NCBI GenBank assembly: GCA_047611425.1
Contig: JBLFWJ010000171.1
Span: forward strand, 1-6,906
DNA length: 6,906 bases
From: JBLFWJ01 sp047611425
Lineage (GTDB): Bacteria > Bacteroidota > Bacteroidia > UBA10329
Direction: 5' to 3'
Shown: one piece after another, positions 1 to 5,175 of the stretch
How the letters are laid out: each line of letters begins with the position of its first letter
How positions within the stretch are numbered: the stretch's first letter is position 1
Notes under the pieces: generated by a model
Databases searched by the model: none
Told to the model about the DNA's origin: nothing
The model's input: only the letters and a program-made list of their open reading frames with translations
Translations under genes and position numbers: made by a program

Positions 1-1
1 A

Positions 2-352
2 CACGTTTCTATTTCGCACACGGTTGGATTTGCATCTGTAATGATCGGTAATAAAGCCGCTGTGGACGTGCAGGAATTTCGGCCGAAAATTGTCCGTATG
101 GCGGATCGTTTTCTAGACGCCAATGAACGAAGCATGGCTCCTGATGTTGAAAGAACCACCCTCCTATGGGCGGCAAAAGAAGTCCTCTACAAATACAATG
201 GCAAACCCGGATTAGATTTTCGTGACCCCATAACGATCCACGAAATTCATCCGTCCTATCTTGAAACAAGTTTCATCTACGAAAATCAAATCCATCATCT
301 AGAATTGAGTTGGAAAATGCTGGATGGGGCTGCTTTAGTTTGGCTATCATGA
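2..352 (+). CDS. 4'-phosphopantetheinyl transferase superfamily protein, C-terminal part (5' truncated by window edge)
   Basis: The open frame runs from the first complete codon at base 2 to TGA at 350-352, giving 116 residues with no start in the window. It resembles the C-terminal part of Sfp/EntD-like enzymes, which move phosphopantetheine from coenzyme A onto a serine of acyl or peptidyl carrier proteins in the cytosol. Visible signs are VSISHT near the left edge (the family's SxSHs element), AVDVQEFRPK at visible residues 20-29 (the Mg-binding GxDxE element) and LWAAKEVLYK at 55-64 (the WxxKEAxxK element with its metal-binding Glu). The second acidic position of the first metal motif is Gln (DVQ) here. 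Family members are usually about 200-230 aa, so roughly half is missing. The ATG at base 41 lies after the SISH motif and is not the true start. The stop overlaps the next gene as ATGA, suggesting coupled translation. The carrier protein it modifies is not in view. Confidence 0.85.
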   Translation, partial: HVSISHTVGFASVMIGNKAAVDVQEFRPKIVRMADRFLDANERSMAPDVERTTLLWAAKEVLYKYNGKPGLDFRDPITIHEIHPSYLETSFIYENQIHHLELSWKMLDGAALVWLS

Positions 353-840
353 AACAACTCATCATCATGCGACACGGAAAATCAAGTTGGGCTGAACCAG
401 GTCAACTCGATTTTGATCGACCCTTGAAAAACAGAGGAATGAAGGAATCAGCCTTTGTTTCAGGCGAATTAGTTAAGAATGGAATTCAACCCGACCTAAT
501 TATTTCAAGCCCTGCCAACAGAGCAAAAAGCACCGCAACGCTCGTTGCAAAGGAGCTAGATTATCCCTTAGAAAACATTCAGTTTGAGGAGGTTATTTAC
601 GGAGCTGGCCTATACGATATATTAAAACTGGTTGCTCAAACCCCAGATTCGGCCAACATCATAATGCTATTTGGGCATAACCCAACATTTACCGATGTGG
701 CCAACCACTTTGGAATGTTGATGTTCAATTTGCCAACCTGCGGATGTGTTGGGTTTGACCTTGACATTGAGCATTGGTATGAAGTAAACACAGCTTCCGT
801 TTCAGATTCATTCCAGATTATACCGAGTGAAATTCGGTGA
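349..840 (+). CDS. SixA-type histidine phosphatase family protein (phosphohistidine phosphatase-like)
   Basis: This 163-residue protein belongs to the histidine phosphatase (phosphoglycerate mutase-like) superfamily, close in size and motifs to SixA, which removes phosphate from phosphohistidine. The N-terminal RHG motif (residues 8-10) supplies the nucleophilic His9. SSPANRAKSTA (53-63) carries the second conserved Arg, Glu81 lies just before IYGA, and GHNP (109-112) supplies the second catalytic His. PTCG at 129-132 is typical of Bacteroidota homologues as I recall them. The start at 349 was chosen because it places the RHG motif at the normal distance from the N-terminus and gives an ATGA overlap with the upstream transferase; an in-frame ATG at 310 would add 13 residues inside that gene. 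The gene sits just before an exopolyphosphatase, so a link to phosphate or polyphosphate metabolism is plausible, but the substrate cannot be read from sequence. Confidence 0.9.
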   Translation: MKQLIIMRHGKSSWAEPGQLDFDRPLKNRGMKESAFVSGELVKNGIQPDLIISSPANRAKSTATLVAKELDYPLENIQFEEVIYGAGLYDILKLVAQTPDSANIIMLFGHNPTFTDVANHFGMLMFNLPTCGCVGFDLDIEHWYEVNTASVSDSFQIIPSEIR

Positions 841-914
841 ATAAAAATGGAAAAACTGGTGTCCTCGAGTAATTAAGGTGCCTCACCAGCTTACTACCTT
901 GTGCAACGCTCTTT

Positions 915-1802
915 ATGAAGTTCGCAGCAATAGATATCGGTTCCAATGCAGTTCGTCTGCTCATCACAAATGTGTACGAAGAAACCGATCCTCCACGATT
1001 TAAGAAGGCTTCATTGGTTCGAGTTCCTATTCGTTTGGGAGCCGATTCATTTACCGAAGGTGTAATCTCTGGTACAAAAGGCAAAAAGTTAGAGCAAACC
1101 ATGCAGGCGTTTAAACTCCTGATTGATGTTCATGATGTTAAAAGCTTCCGAGCATGTGCAACCTCAGCCATGAGGGAAGCGACCAACGGCCAAATGATTG
1201 CAGATGAAATCTTAGCCCAAACTGGTTTACAAATCGAGATCATTCCCGGAACGGAGGAGGCGGACATCATTTTCGCCAATCACTTTGAAGAACAGATGGA
1301 CGTCAACGCACACTACATGTACATTGATGTTGGCGGGGGAAGTACGGAGCTGACACTCTTCTCCCAGAAAAAAGTGGTCGCTAGCGAGTCATTTAAAATT
1401 GGTACGATTCGTTTGTTGAATGACACGGTTACTGAAGACCGCTGGGGGAATATGGAAGAATGGGTGAAGGCGAATACAAAGGGACTAAACTCGGTTCTGG
1501 CTTTGGGTTCGGGCGGCAACATCAACAAGTTGTATAAGATGGCCGAAATTCCGGGCCGTCAACCATTAATGAGAAATCAACTTAAAAGCATTCGAGAGGA
1601 AATTGCCGCCATCTCCTTCGAAGATCGAGTGGTGCATTTAGGAATGAATTTGGATCGGGCCGATGTAATAATCCCGGCATGCGATATTTTCCTAAACATC
1701 ACAAACTGGGCAGACATCAATGAAATCTACGTACCAGAATTTGGTCTTGCCGATGGAATCACCCGCCTACTCTACGAAGAACACAAAAAGGGGAATCGCT
1801 AA
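915..1802 (+). CDS. ppx: Ppx/GppA family exopolyphosphatase
   Basis: A 295-residue protein of the ASKHA-fold Ppx/GppA family, which removes terminal phosphate from polyphosphate or hydrolyses pppGpp. Motifs appear in family order: DIGSNAVRLLI at 7-17 (phosphate-binding loop 1), ATSAMREATN at 82-91, PGTEEA at 111-116 with the probable catalytic Glu, DVGGGSTEL at 138-146 (phosphate 2 loop), GSGGNINKL at 198-206, RADVIIPACDIF at 248-259 and GLADGI near the C-terminus. The length fits the short two-lobed form, without the HD-like C-terminal domain of the roughly 500-residue enterobacterial Ppx. The start has no Shine-Dalgarno, as usual in Bacteroidota, but it puts DIGSN at residue 7 as expected. 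It lies 74 bases after the SixA-like gene on the same strand and may be co-transcribed. That gap contains a weak inverted repeat (CTGGTG 856-861, CACCAG 884-889). No polyphosphate kinase gene is visible nearby. Exopolyphosphatase versus pppGpp activity is not settled. Confidence 0.93.
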   Translation: MKFAAIDIGSNAVRLLITNVYEETDPPRFKKASLVRVPIRLGADSFTEGVISGTKGKKLEQTMQAFKLLIDVHDVKSFRACATSAMREATNGQMIADEILAQTGLQIEIIPGTEEADIIFANHFEEQMDVNAHYMYIDVGGGSTELTLFSQKKVVASESFKIGTIRLLNDTVTEDRWGNMEEWVKANTKGLNSVLALGSGGNINKLYKMAEIPGRQPLMRNQLKSIREEIAAISFEDRVVHLGMNLDRADVIIPACDIFLNITNWADINEIYVPEFGLADGITRLLYEEHKKGNR

Positions 1803-1810
1803 AAAGGTGA

Positions 1811-2296
1811 TTAACGATTAAGAACAACCGCTTCTTCAGACCCGCTGCGCTCGATATCCGAATTATTTAATCGGAAGGTCTTGAGCTTATTTCGGTAGCA
1901 ACAACAACAATCGGTTGGATAAAAGCCCTCCGAATTCACATTTGAAATTCTGTAAACAGTCTCACCGTTATTTGGGAAAATCACATAATTCCAATCAAGG
2001 AGGTTTTCAACTTGAGAAAAAGGATAGCCTGCTTTTAGCATGAAGCTTCCATCCTCAGATTCTTTAATCTCTTCAGCAAAACTGAAGGTTGCAATAGGAT
2101 CGTTCCAATCTCCTTTGTTAAACAAAAGAATGTAGGCCGAGTCAACTTGTGATGAACTATAAGAATGCTCAATATCAAACACAAACTTCAACCCATCGAT
2201 ACGGGCAGTATCAGGTTCGTCACATTCAACATTATAGCAAGAATTACAGCCTGTTATCGCTAGAACTGCGAAAGCTGCCATGAGTACATTTCTCAT
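1811..2296 (-). CDS. small putative lipoprotein with a four-cysteine run, unknown function
   Basis: A 161-residue protein I do not recognise. The N-terminus is a type II signal peptide: MRNVLMAAFAVLAITGC, with lipobox ITGC and lipidated Cys17, so the mature protein should be anchored in a cell-envelope membrane. Two more cysteines follow closely (Cys20, Cys25). The mature part has alternating hydrophobic and polar stretches suggesting a small beta-rich domain (for example DSAYILLF at 52-59). Near the C-terminus DCCCCYRN places four consecutive cysteines at 130-133. With seven cysteines in the mature chain, disulfides or metal binding are possible. No transmembrane segment is seen beyond the signal. 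It is convergent with ppx, with only 8 bases between stop codons, so neither gene has room for a terminator between them. A -7-like box lies about 60 bases upstream of its ATG, suggesting it is monocistronic. Confidence 0.8.
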   Translation of the reverse strand: MRNVLMAAFAVLAITGCNSCYNVECDEPDTARIDGLKFVFDIEHSYSSSQVDSAYILLFNKGDWNDPIATFSFAEEIKESEDGSFMLKAGYPFSQVENLLDWNYVIFPNNGETVYRISNVNSEGFYPTDCCCCYRNKLKTFRLNNSDIERSGSEEAVVLNR

Positions 2297-2357
2297 TCAT
2301 TTGCATTTTTAAATCTCACAACCAACAATCGTGTTGCTCAATTCAATATTTGCTCGG

Positions 2358-2365
2358 CAAAGATA
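2358..2365 (-). promoter_or_regulatory. candidate -7 promoter box for the lipoprotein gene
   Basis: Read on the minus strand the sequence is TATCTTTG, a full match to the Bacteroidota -7 consensus TAnnTTTG. It would start a transcript roughly 55 bases upstream of the lipoprotein ATG at 2296. No clear -33 TTG/TTTG was found at the expected distance, so the call rests on the -7 box and its position just past the terminator of the upstream minus-strand gene. Confidence 0.45.
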
Positions 2366-2380
2366 CCTTTTTTCATAAAG

Positions 2381-2410
2381 AAGGGGCAGAATCCAATGAT
2401 CCTGCCCCTT
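2381..2410 (-). terminator. hairpin terminator after the bacilliredoxin gene
   Basis: A perfect 9-bp stem, AAGGGGCAG (2381-2389) with CTGCCCCTT (2402-2410), encloses 12 bases that can pair further (ATC with GAT around a CAAT loop). On the minus strand it lies about 20 bases beyond the bacilliredoxin stop codon and is followed by a T-rich run (CTTCTTTAT), as expected for intrinsic termination. On the plus strand the following bases are less T-rich, so minus-strand termination is the better reading. Confidence 0.75.
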
Positions 2411-2431
2411 AATAGATTCTTTGATGTTCGC

Positions 2432-2842
2432 TTAACAGAACTCGTCAAAAGCCATTTTCAGATTTTCTGAAATTGACTCAGGGCTTCTACCTTCAATGTG
2501 GTGACGTTCGATAAAGTGAACCAGGTTTCCGTCCTTAAAAAGCGCAATACTTGGGCTTGATGGGGGAAATGGAGCCATGTGTTTTCTTGCCTGAGCAACT
2601 GCTTCTACGTCAAATCCTGCAAAAACAGTAGTCAATCGGTCTGGCGTTTTGTTGTGTGTAATTGCTGACTTAACGCCTGGTCGGCAGTTTCCAGCAGCAC
2701 ATCCGCATACTGAATTAATCACTACCAAAGCAGTTCCATCTGCCTTAACAGCGTTATCAACATCAGAAGCGGAAAGGAGTTCGGTTATTCCAGCCGAAGT
2801 CAACTCCTGCTTCATCGGCATTACAATTTCTGGTGGATACAT
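2432..2842 (-). CDS. BrxA/BrxB family bacilliredoxin (YphP/YqiW family)
   Basis: A 136-residue thioredoxin-fold protein of the former DUF1094 family. Bacilliredoxins remove bacillithiol from S-bacillithiolated cytosolic proteins, the counterpart of glutaredoxin action. The family signature is plain: VINSVCGCAAGNCRPG at 41-56, with active-site Cys46-Gly-Cys48 of the CGC type, followed by PSIALF (97-102), which carries the proline expected opposite the active site, and a C-terminal Cys136. A further cysteine, Cys53, occupies the place where homologues I recall have Ala (CGCxxGxARP). The length is close to that of B. subtilis BrxA (about 144 aa). The ATG at 2842 gives the usual short N-terminus (MYPPEIVMPM). 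It is divergent from a nitroreductase-methyltransferase-YtxJ operon across 87 bases, which strengthens the bacillithiol assignment. A strong terminator follows it. Confidence 0.92.
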   Translation of the reverse strand: MYPPEIVMPMKQELTSAGITELLSASDVDNAVKADGTALVVINSVCGCAAGNCRPGVKSAITHNKTPDRLTTVFAGFDVEAVAQARKHMAPFPPSSPSIALFKDGNLVHFIERHHIEGRSPESISENLKMAFDEFC

Positions 2843-2872
2843 ATCTTGTTTTAGTTTGAATAACGGCCCGTG

Positions 2873-2908
2873 AAGGTACCGTTTATGTCAACCCAAGACA
2901 CATACCTT
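2873..2908. promoter_or_regulatory. inverted repeat in the divergent bacilliredoxin/nitroreductase promoter region
   Basis: AAGGTA (2873-2878) and TACCTT (2903-2908) form an inverted repeat separated by 24 bases, centred in the 87-base region between divergent starts at 2842 (-) and 2930 (+). The right arm is part of the plus-strand -7 box. The left arm read on the minus strand begins TACCTTCA, a degraded -7 box. The symmetry may reflect two back-to-back promoters or a shared regulator site; a 6-bp arm alone is weak evidence. Confidence 0.35.
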
Positions 2909-2910
2909 TG
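2903..2910 (+). promoter_or_regulatory. candidate -7 promoter box for the nitroreductase operon
   Basis: TACCTTTG matches the Bacteroidota -7 consensus TAnnTTTG exactly and lies 19 bases before the ATG at 2930, leaving a very short leader. TTTATG at 2882-2887 is the best candidate for the upstream element, at a spacing of 17 from TTTA, but it is not a full TTTG. Confidence 0.5.
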
Positions 2911-2929
2911 TTCACCATCCTTGTAGTTA

Positions 2930-3517
2930 ATGAGACACAATATTAGTGAGACCAAGGCGGTGATTGAAGACCGCAGGACGATTCGACCGGAACACTTTTC
3001 TTCTAGGAAGGTGCACAAAGAGATCGTTATGGAGCTTCTTGATTCCGCTAAATGGGCGCCAACTCACCGGTATACCCAACCTTGGGAGTTCACCGTTTTT
3101 ATGGGGGATTCTTGTAAGGAGCTGAGTGATTTTCAATCCTCGCTTTATCGAGAATCCACCTCAGAAGAAAAATTCAAGCCAGAGAAATTTGAGAAGTTGG
3201 TCGATCGACCACTTGCAAGTAGCGTGGTTATTGGAATTGGGATGAAACGCGATGAAAGCGAGAAGAATCCACAGGAAGAAGAGATTGCCTCAGTTTCTAT
3301 TGCGGTTCAAAATATGATGCTTGTGGCTACCGCTCATGGAATTGGCTCGTACTGGAACACCGGAGGAGTAACCTATCGGCCGGAAACTAAAACGTTTATG
3401 GGACTTTCGGAAGGTGACAAATTTTTAGGATTCCTTTATCTGGGTTATCCAGAAGAGGAGTGGCCGCGAAAAACGAGACGCAAGCCACAAGAATATTTTA
3501 CGAATTGGAGAACGTAA
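2930..3517 (+). CDS. nitroreductase family protein (YdjA-like FMN-dependent reductase)
   Basis: A 195-residue single-domain nitroreductase, expected to bind FMN as a cytosolic dimer and use NAD(P)H. Visible family elements are DRRTIRPEHF at 14-23 (the RRTxR phosphate/FMN contact), WAPTHRYTQPWEF at 42-54 (the APxHxxxQPW element of the YdjA-like branch), EEEIASVSIAVQNM at 117-130 in the dimer helix, and HGIGSYWNTG at 136-145 near the flavin. The length is normal and no key element is missing. The start follows a perfect -7 box closely and has no Shine-Dalgarno. Its TAA stop overlaps the next ATG as TAATG, so it is translationally coupled to the methyltransferase. The natural substrate is unknown. 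Position beside two bacillithiol-linked proteins suggests a role in thiol redox or electrophile detoxification, but this is inference. Confidence 0.9.
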   Translation: MRHNISETKAVIEDRRTIRPEHFSSRKVHKEIVMELLDSAKWAPTHRYTQPWEFTVFMGDSCKELSDFQSSLYRESTSEEKFKPEKFEKLVDRPLASSVVIGIGMKRDESEKNPQEEEIASVSIAVQNMMLVATAHGIGSYWNTGGVTYRPETKTFMGLSEGDKFLGFLYLGYPEEEWPRKTRRKPQEYFTNWRT

Positions 3518-4602
3518 TGAGTGATTACAAGGCATTTGAAGAAGACTCGATTGCTCTAGACAAGGCCAAAGAGGCAGCAGAACGATTATCGTTTTACCCA
3601 ATGATGTTTCAAGCAGCTATGTCGCTAAGGCGGTTGGGTATTCTAGAGAAACTTCAGGCTCTTGGAAAAAAAGGAATCAGTTCTGAGGAGCTGAGCACAG
3701 AACTGGGCATTTCACAGTATGGAATAGAAACCTTACTTGAAGCTGGTTTGAGCCTAGAGCTTGTGAAATTGGTAGAGCCCTACAAATACAGAATTGCAAA
3801 AACGGGTTCGTTTTGGCTTCGTGACAAACAGACCGTGGCCAATGCCGATTTTGTGCAGGACATCTGCTATGAGGGCACCCACAAAATGGATTTGGCAATC
3901 AAGGAGGAGAAACCTGCCGGACTTTCTGTTTTAGGCGATTGGCCAACCATCTATCATGGACTTTCCAAACTGCCAAAACAAGAAAAGGAAAGCTGGTTCA
4001 ACTTTGACCATCATTACTCCGATCAGGCTTTTCCTGAAGCTGCAAAGGCCGTTTTCGAATATGAGCCAAAAACGATGCTAGACATTGGGGGTAACACCGG
4101 TAAATGGTCGTTTTTATGTGTTGAAGAAAACCCTGAAGTACACATGACCATTGTGGATTTACCCGGACAATGTGGGCTAGCAAATGATCGCATTGCCGCT
4201 GCCGGGTTGACCGATAGAATCTCGACTCACGAACAAAATGTGTTAGATGATTCTTACCAACTTCCTGCTCCTACGGATTCAGTTTGGATGAGCCAGTTCT
4301 TGGACTGCTTTTCCCCTGACCAAATCGTCCATATTCTGACGCATGCTGAATCTGCATTGTCAGACAATGGCCGCGTATTCATTCTTGAGACTTTCTGGGA
4401 TTTACAAGAAAACATTACCGCCACTTATTGCCTTCATGCTACATCGCTGTACTTTACCACCATGGCTAATGGCAACAGCAAGATGTATGACTCAAAGCGC
4501 ATGGAACAATACGTTGAAGAGGCAGGACTTGAAGTTGAAAAAATCGTTGATACCGTTGGGTATTACCATTCTTTGATGGTTTGTAAAAAGAAAGAAAAAT
4601 GA
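3517..4602 (+). CDS. class I SAM-dependent methyltransferase with N-terminal winged-helix-like dimerisation domain; candidate bacillithiol N-methyltransferase
   Basis: A 361-residue protein with the two-part layout of small-molecule methyltransferases of the plant O-methyltransferase type. Residues about 25-100 form a winged-helix-like region (PMMFQAAMSLRRLGILEKL, then SSEELSTELGIS), and the C-terminal half is a Rossmann methyltransferase. SAM-binding motif I is MLDIGGNTGKWS at 187-198. Motif II is TIVDLPGQ at 211-218, with the acidic residue for the SAM ribose. Later elements are DSVWMSQFLDCFS (254-266) and NGRVFILET (284-292). The start at 3517 was chosen for its TAATG overlap with the nitroreductase; an in-frame ATG at 3460 would sit inside that gene. 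The stop overlaps ytxJ as ATGA. Being locked between a nitroreductase and a bacilliredoxin makes bacillithiol or a related thiol a reasonable substrate guess, by analogy with the N-methyl-bacillithiol methyltransferase of Chlorobi. Methylation of another metabolite remains possible. Confidence 0.88.
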   Translation: MSDYKAFEEDSIALDKAKEAAERLSFYPMMFQAAMSLRRLGILEKLQALGKKGISSEELSTELGISQYGIETLLEAGLSLELVKLVEPYKYRIAKTGSFWLRDKQTVANADFVQDICYEGTHKMDLAIKEEKPAGLSVLGDWPTIYHGLSKLPKQEKESWFNFDHHYSDQAFPEAAKAVFEYEPKTMLDIGGNTGKWSFLCVEENPEVHMTIVDLPGQCGLANDRIAAAGLTDRISTHEQNVLDDSYQLPAPTDSVWMSQFLDCFSPDQIVHILTHAESALSDNGRVFILETFWDLQENITATYCLHATSLYFTTMANGNSKMYDSKRMEQYVEEAGLEVEKIVDTVGYYHSLMVCKKKEK

Positions 4603-4925
4603 ACTGGAAAAACTTGATTTTGGAAGAGGCGCTTGGGACAATTGTTCAAGAATCTCACAACAAGCCACAGCTAATTTTCAAGCACAGCACAAGATGCTCC
4701 ATTAGTTCGATGGCGAAGAATCGTCTGGAACGTTCTTGGAATCTTGATAACGTTGAACCATGGTATTTGGATTTGATTGCCTACCGATCGGTTTCAAACA
4801 TGATTGAGAGTCAATTCAAGGTTCAACATGAATCTCCGCAGGCAATTCTATTTGTAAATGGCGAGGTTGTTTACACCTCCTCACATTCATCAATCTCGGT
4901 TGACGACATTAAATCCCACCTCTAG
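4599..4925 (+). CDS. ytxJ: bacillithiol system redox-active protein YtxJ (BrxC-type monothiol bacilliredoxin)
   Basis: A 108-residue thioredoxin-fold protein of the YtxJ/BrxC family, which works with bacillithiol in the cytosol to reverse protein S-bacillithiolation. The diagnostic stretch is IFKHSTRCSISSMA at 26-39, with Cys33 the only cysteine in the protein, followed by YLDLIAYRSVSN (56-67) and HESPQAILFVNGEVV (77-91), in which Pro80 should be the cis-proline. Residue 34 is Ser where the Bacillus protein has Pro (TRCP), a change I believe is common in Bacteroidota. The length is full. The start overlaps the methyltransferase stop as ATGA, making this the last gene of the operon. No conventional T-tailed terminator follows, but a run of hairpins begins 5 bases after its stop. 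Confidence 0.93.
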   Translation: MNWKNLILEEALGTIVQESHNKPQLIFKHSTRCSISSMAKNRLERSWNLDNVEPWYLDLIAYRSVSNMIESQFKVQHESPQAILFVNGEVVYTSSHSSISVDDIKSHL

Positions 4926-4929
4926 AAAA

Positions 4930-5063
4930 ACTGGCAGCTGGCCAGTGACAATTGCCTTAATGGCAATGTCATTCTAATTATTATGGGTTTTCAGAACCCA
5001 GCAATTTACTGGTGACAGCCTCTGGTATGCCAAGAGTACCCTAATTGGAACAGACATGTTCCA
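4930..5063. repeat. array of five consecutive short hairpins in the intergenic region after ytxJ
   Basis: The 250 bases between ytxJ and the hydrolase contain no convincing gene. The first 134 are densely palindromic. Hairpin 1 is ACTGGC/GCCAGT (4930-4946, 5-base loop). Hairpin 2 abuts it: ATTGCC/GGCAAT (4951-4967, loop TTAAT), extendable to 4947-4970 by GACA/TGTC with a bulged A. Hairpin 3 is TGGGTT/AACCCA (4984-5000, 5-base loop). Hairpin 4 is CTCTGG/CCAAGAG with a bulge (5020-5036) and is weaker. Hairpin 5 is TGGAACA/TGTTCCA (5046-5063, loop GACA). The arms differ in sequence, so these are separate structures rather than copies of one repeat. No T-run follows the first ones. They could form a structured RNA, a termination or RNA-stabilising 3' end of the ytxJ operon, or a leader for the hydrolase. 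The rest, 5064-5175, shows nothing clear. Confidence 0.55.
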
Positions 5064-5175
5064 TCCACATCATTTGATTTTACCCGTTCCATTAGATGAT
5101 AGATTGTGCCTTGATTGTCCTGAGAATCACCGAGCGATGAATTCAATCGTAACTTTCCCTATCCAAAAAACCACC

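Noticed and set aside
310..348. Upstream in-frame ATG extending the SixA-like protein by 13 residues
   Set aside because: It lies inside the transferase gene and would push the RHG motif away from the N-terminus. The ATGA overlap at 349 gives the normal family start.
850..859. Ten-base match GAAAAACTGG shared with 4925-4934, both just after stop codons
   Set aside because: Exact 10-base matches are expected by chance in a window of this size, and the flanks are unrelated apart from both being palindromic.
895..902. TACCTTGT before ppx as a -7 promoter box
   Set aside because: It misses two of the six fixed consensus positions and has no upstream element, so ppx may simply be co-transcribed with the gene before it.
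3460..3516. Upstream in-frame ATG extending the methyltransferase by 19 residues
   Set aside because: The extra part lies entirely within the nitroreductase gene, and the TAATG junction at 3515-3519 is a typical coupled start.
3517..4602. Reading the methyltransferase as a pigment (flexirubin, aryl polyene or carotenoid) O-methyltransferase linked to the phosphopantetheinyl transferase at the left edge
   Set aside because: No condensing enzyme, acyl carrier protein or other pigment gene is present between them, and its overlaps tie it to redox genes instead. It cannot be excluded from sequence alone.
5056..5175. 40-residue N-terminal extension of the hydrolase
   Set aside because: It has no family similarity I can see, would bury the lipoprotein signal peptide inside the chain, and its ATG sits within hairpin 5.
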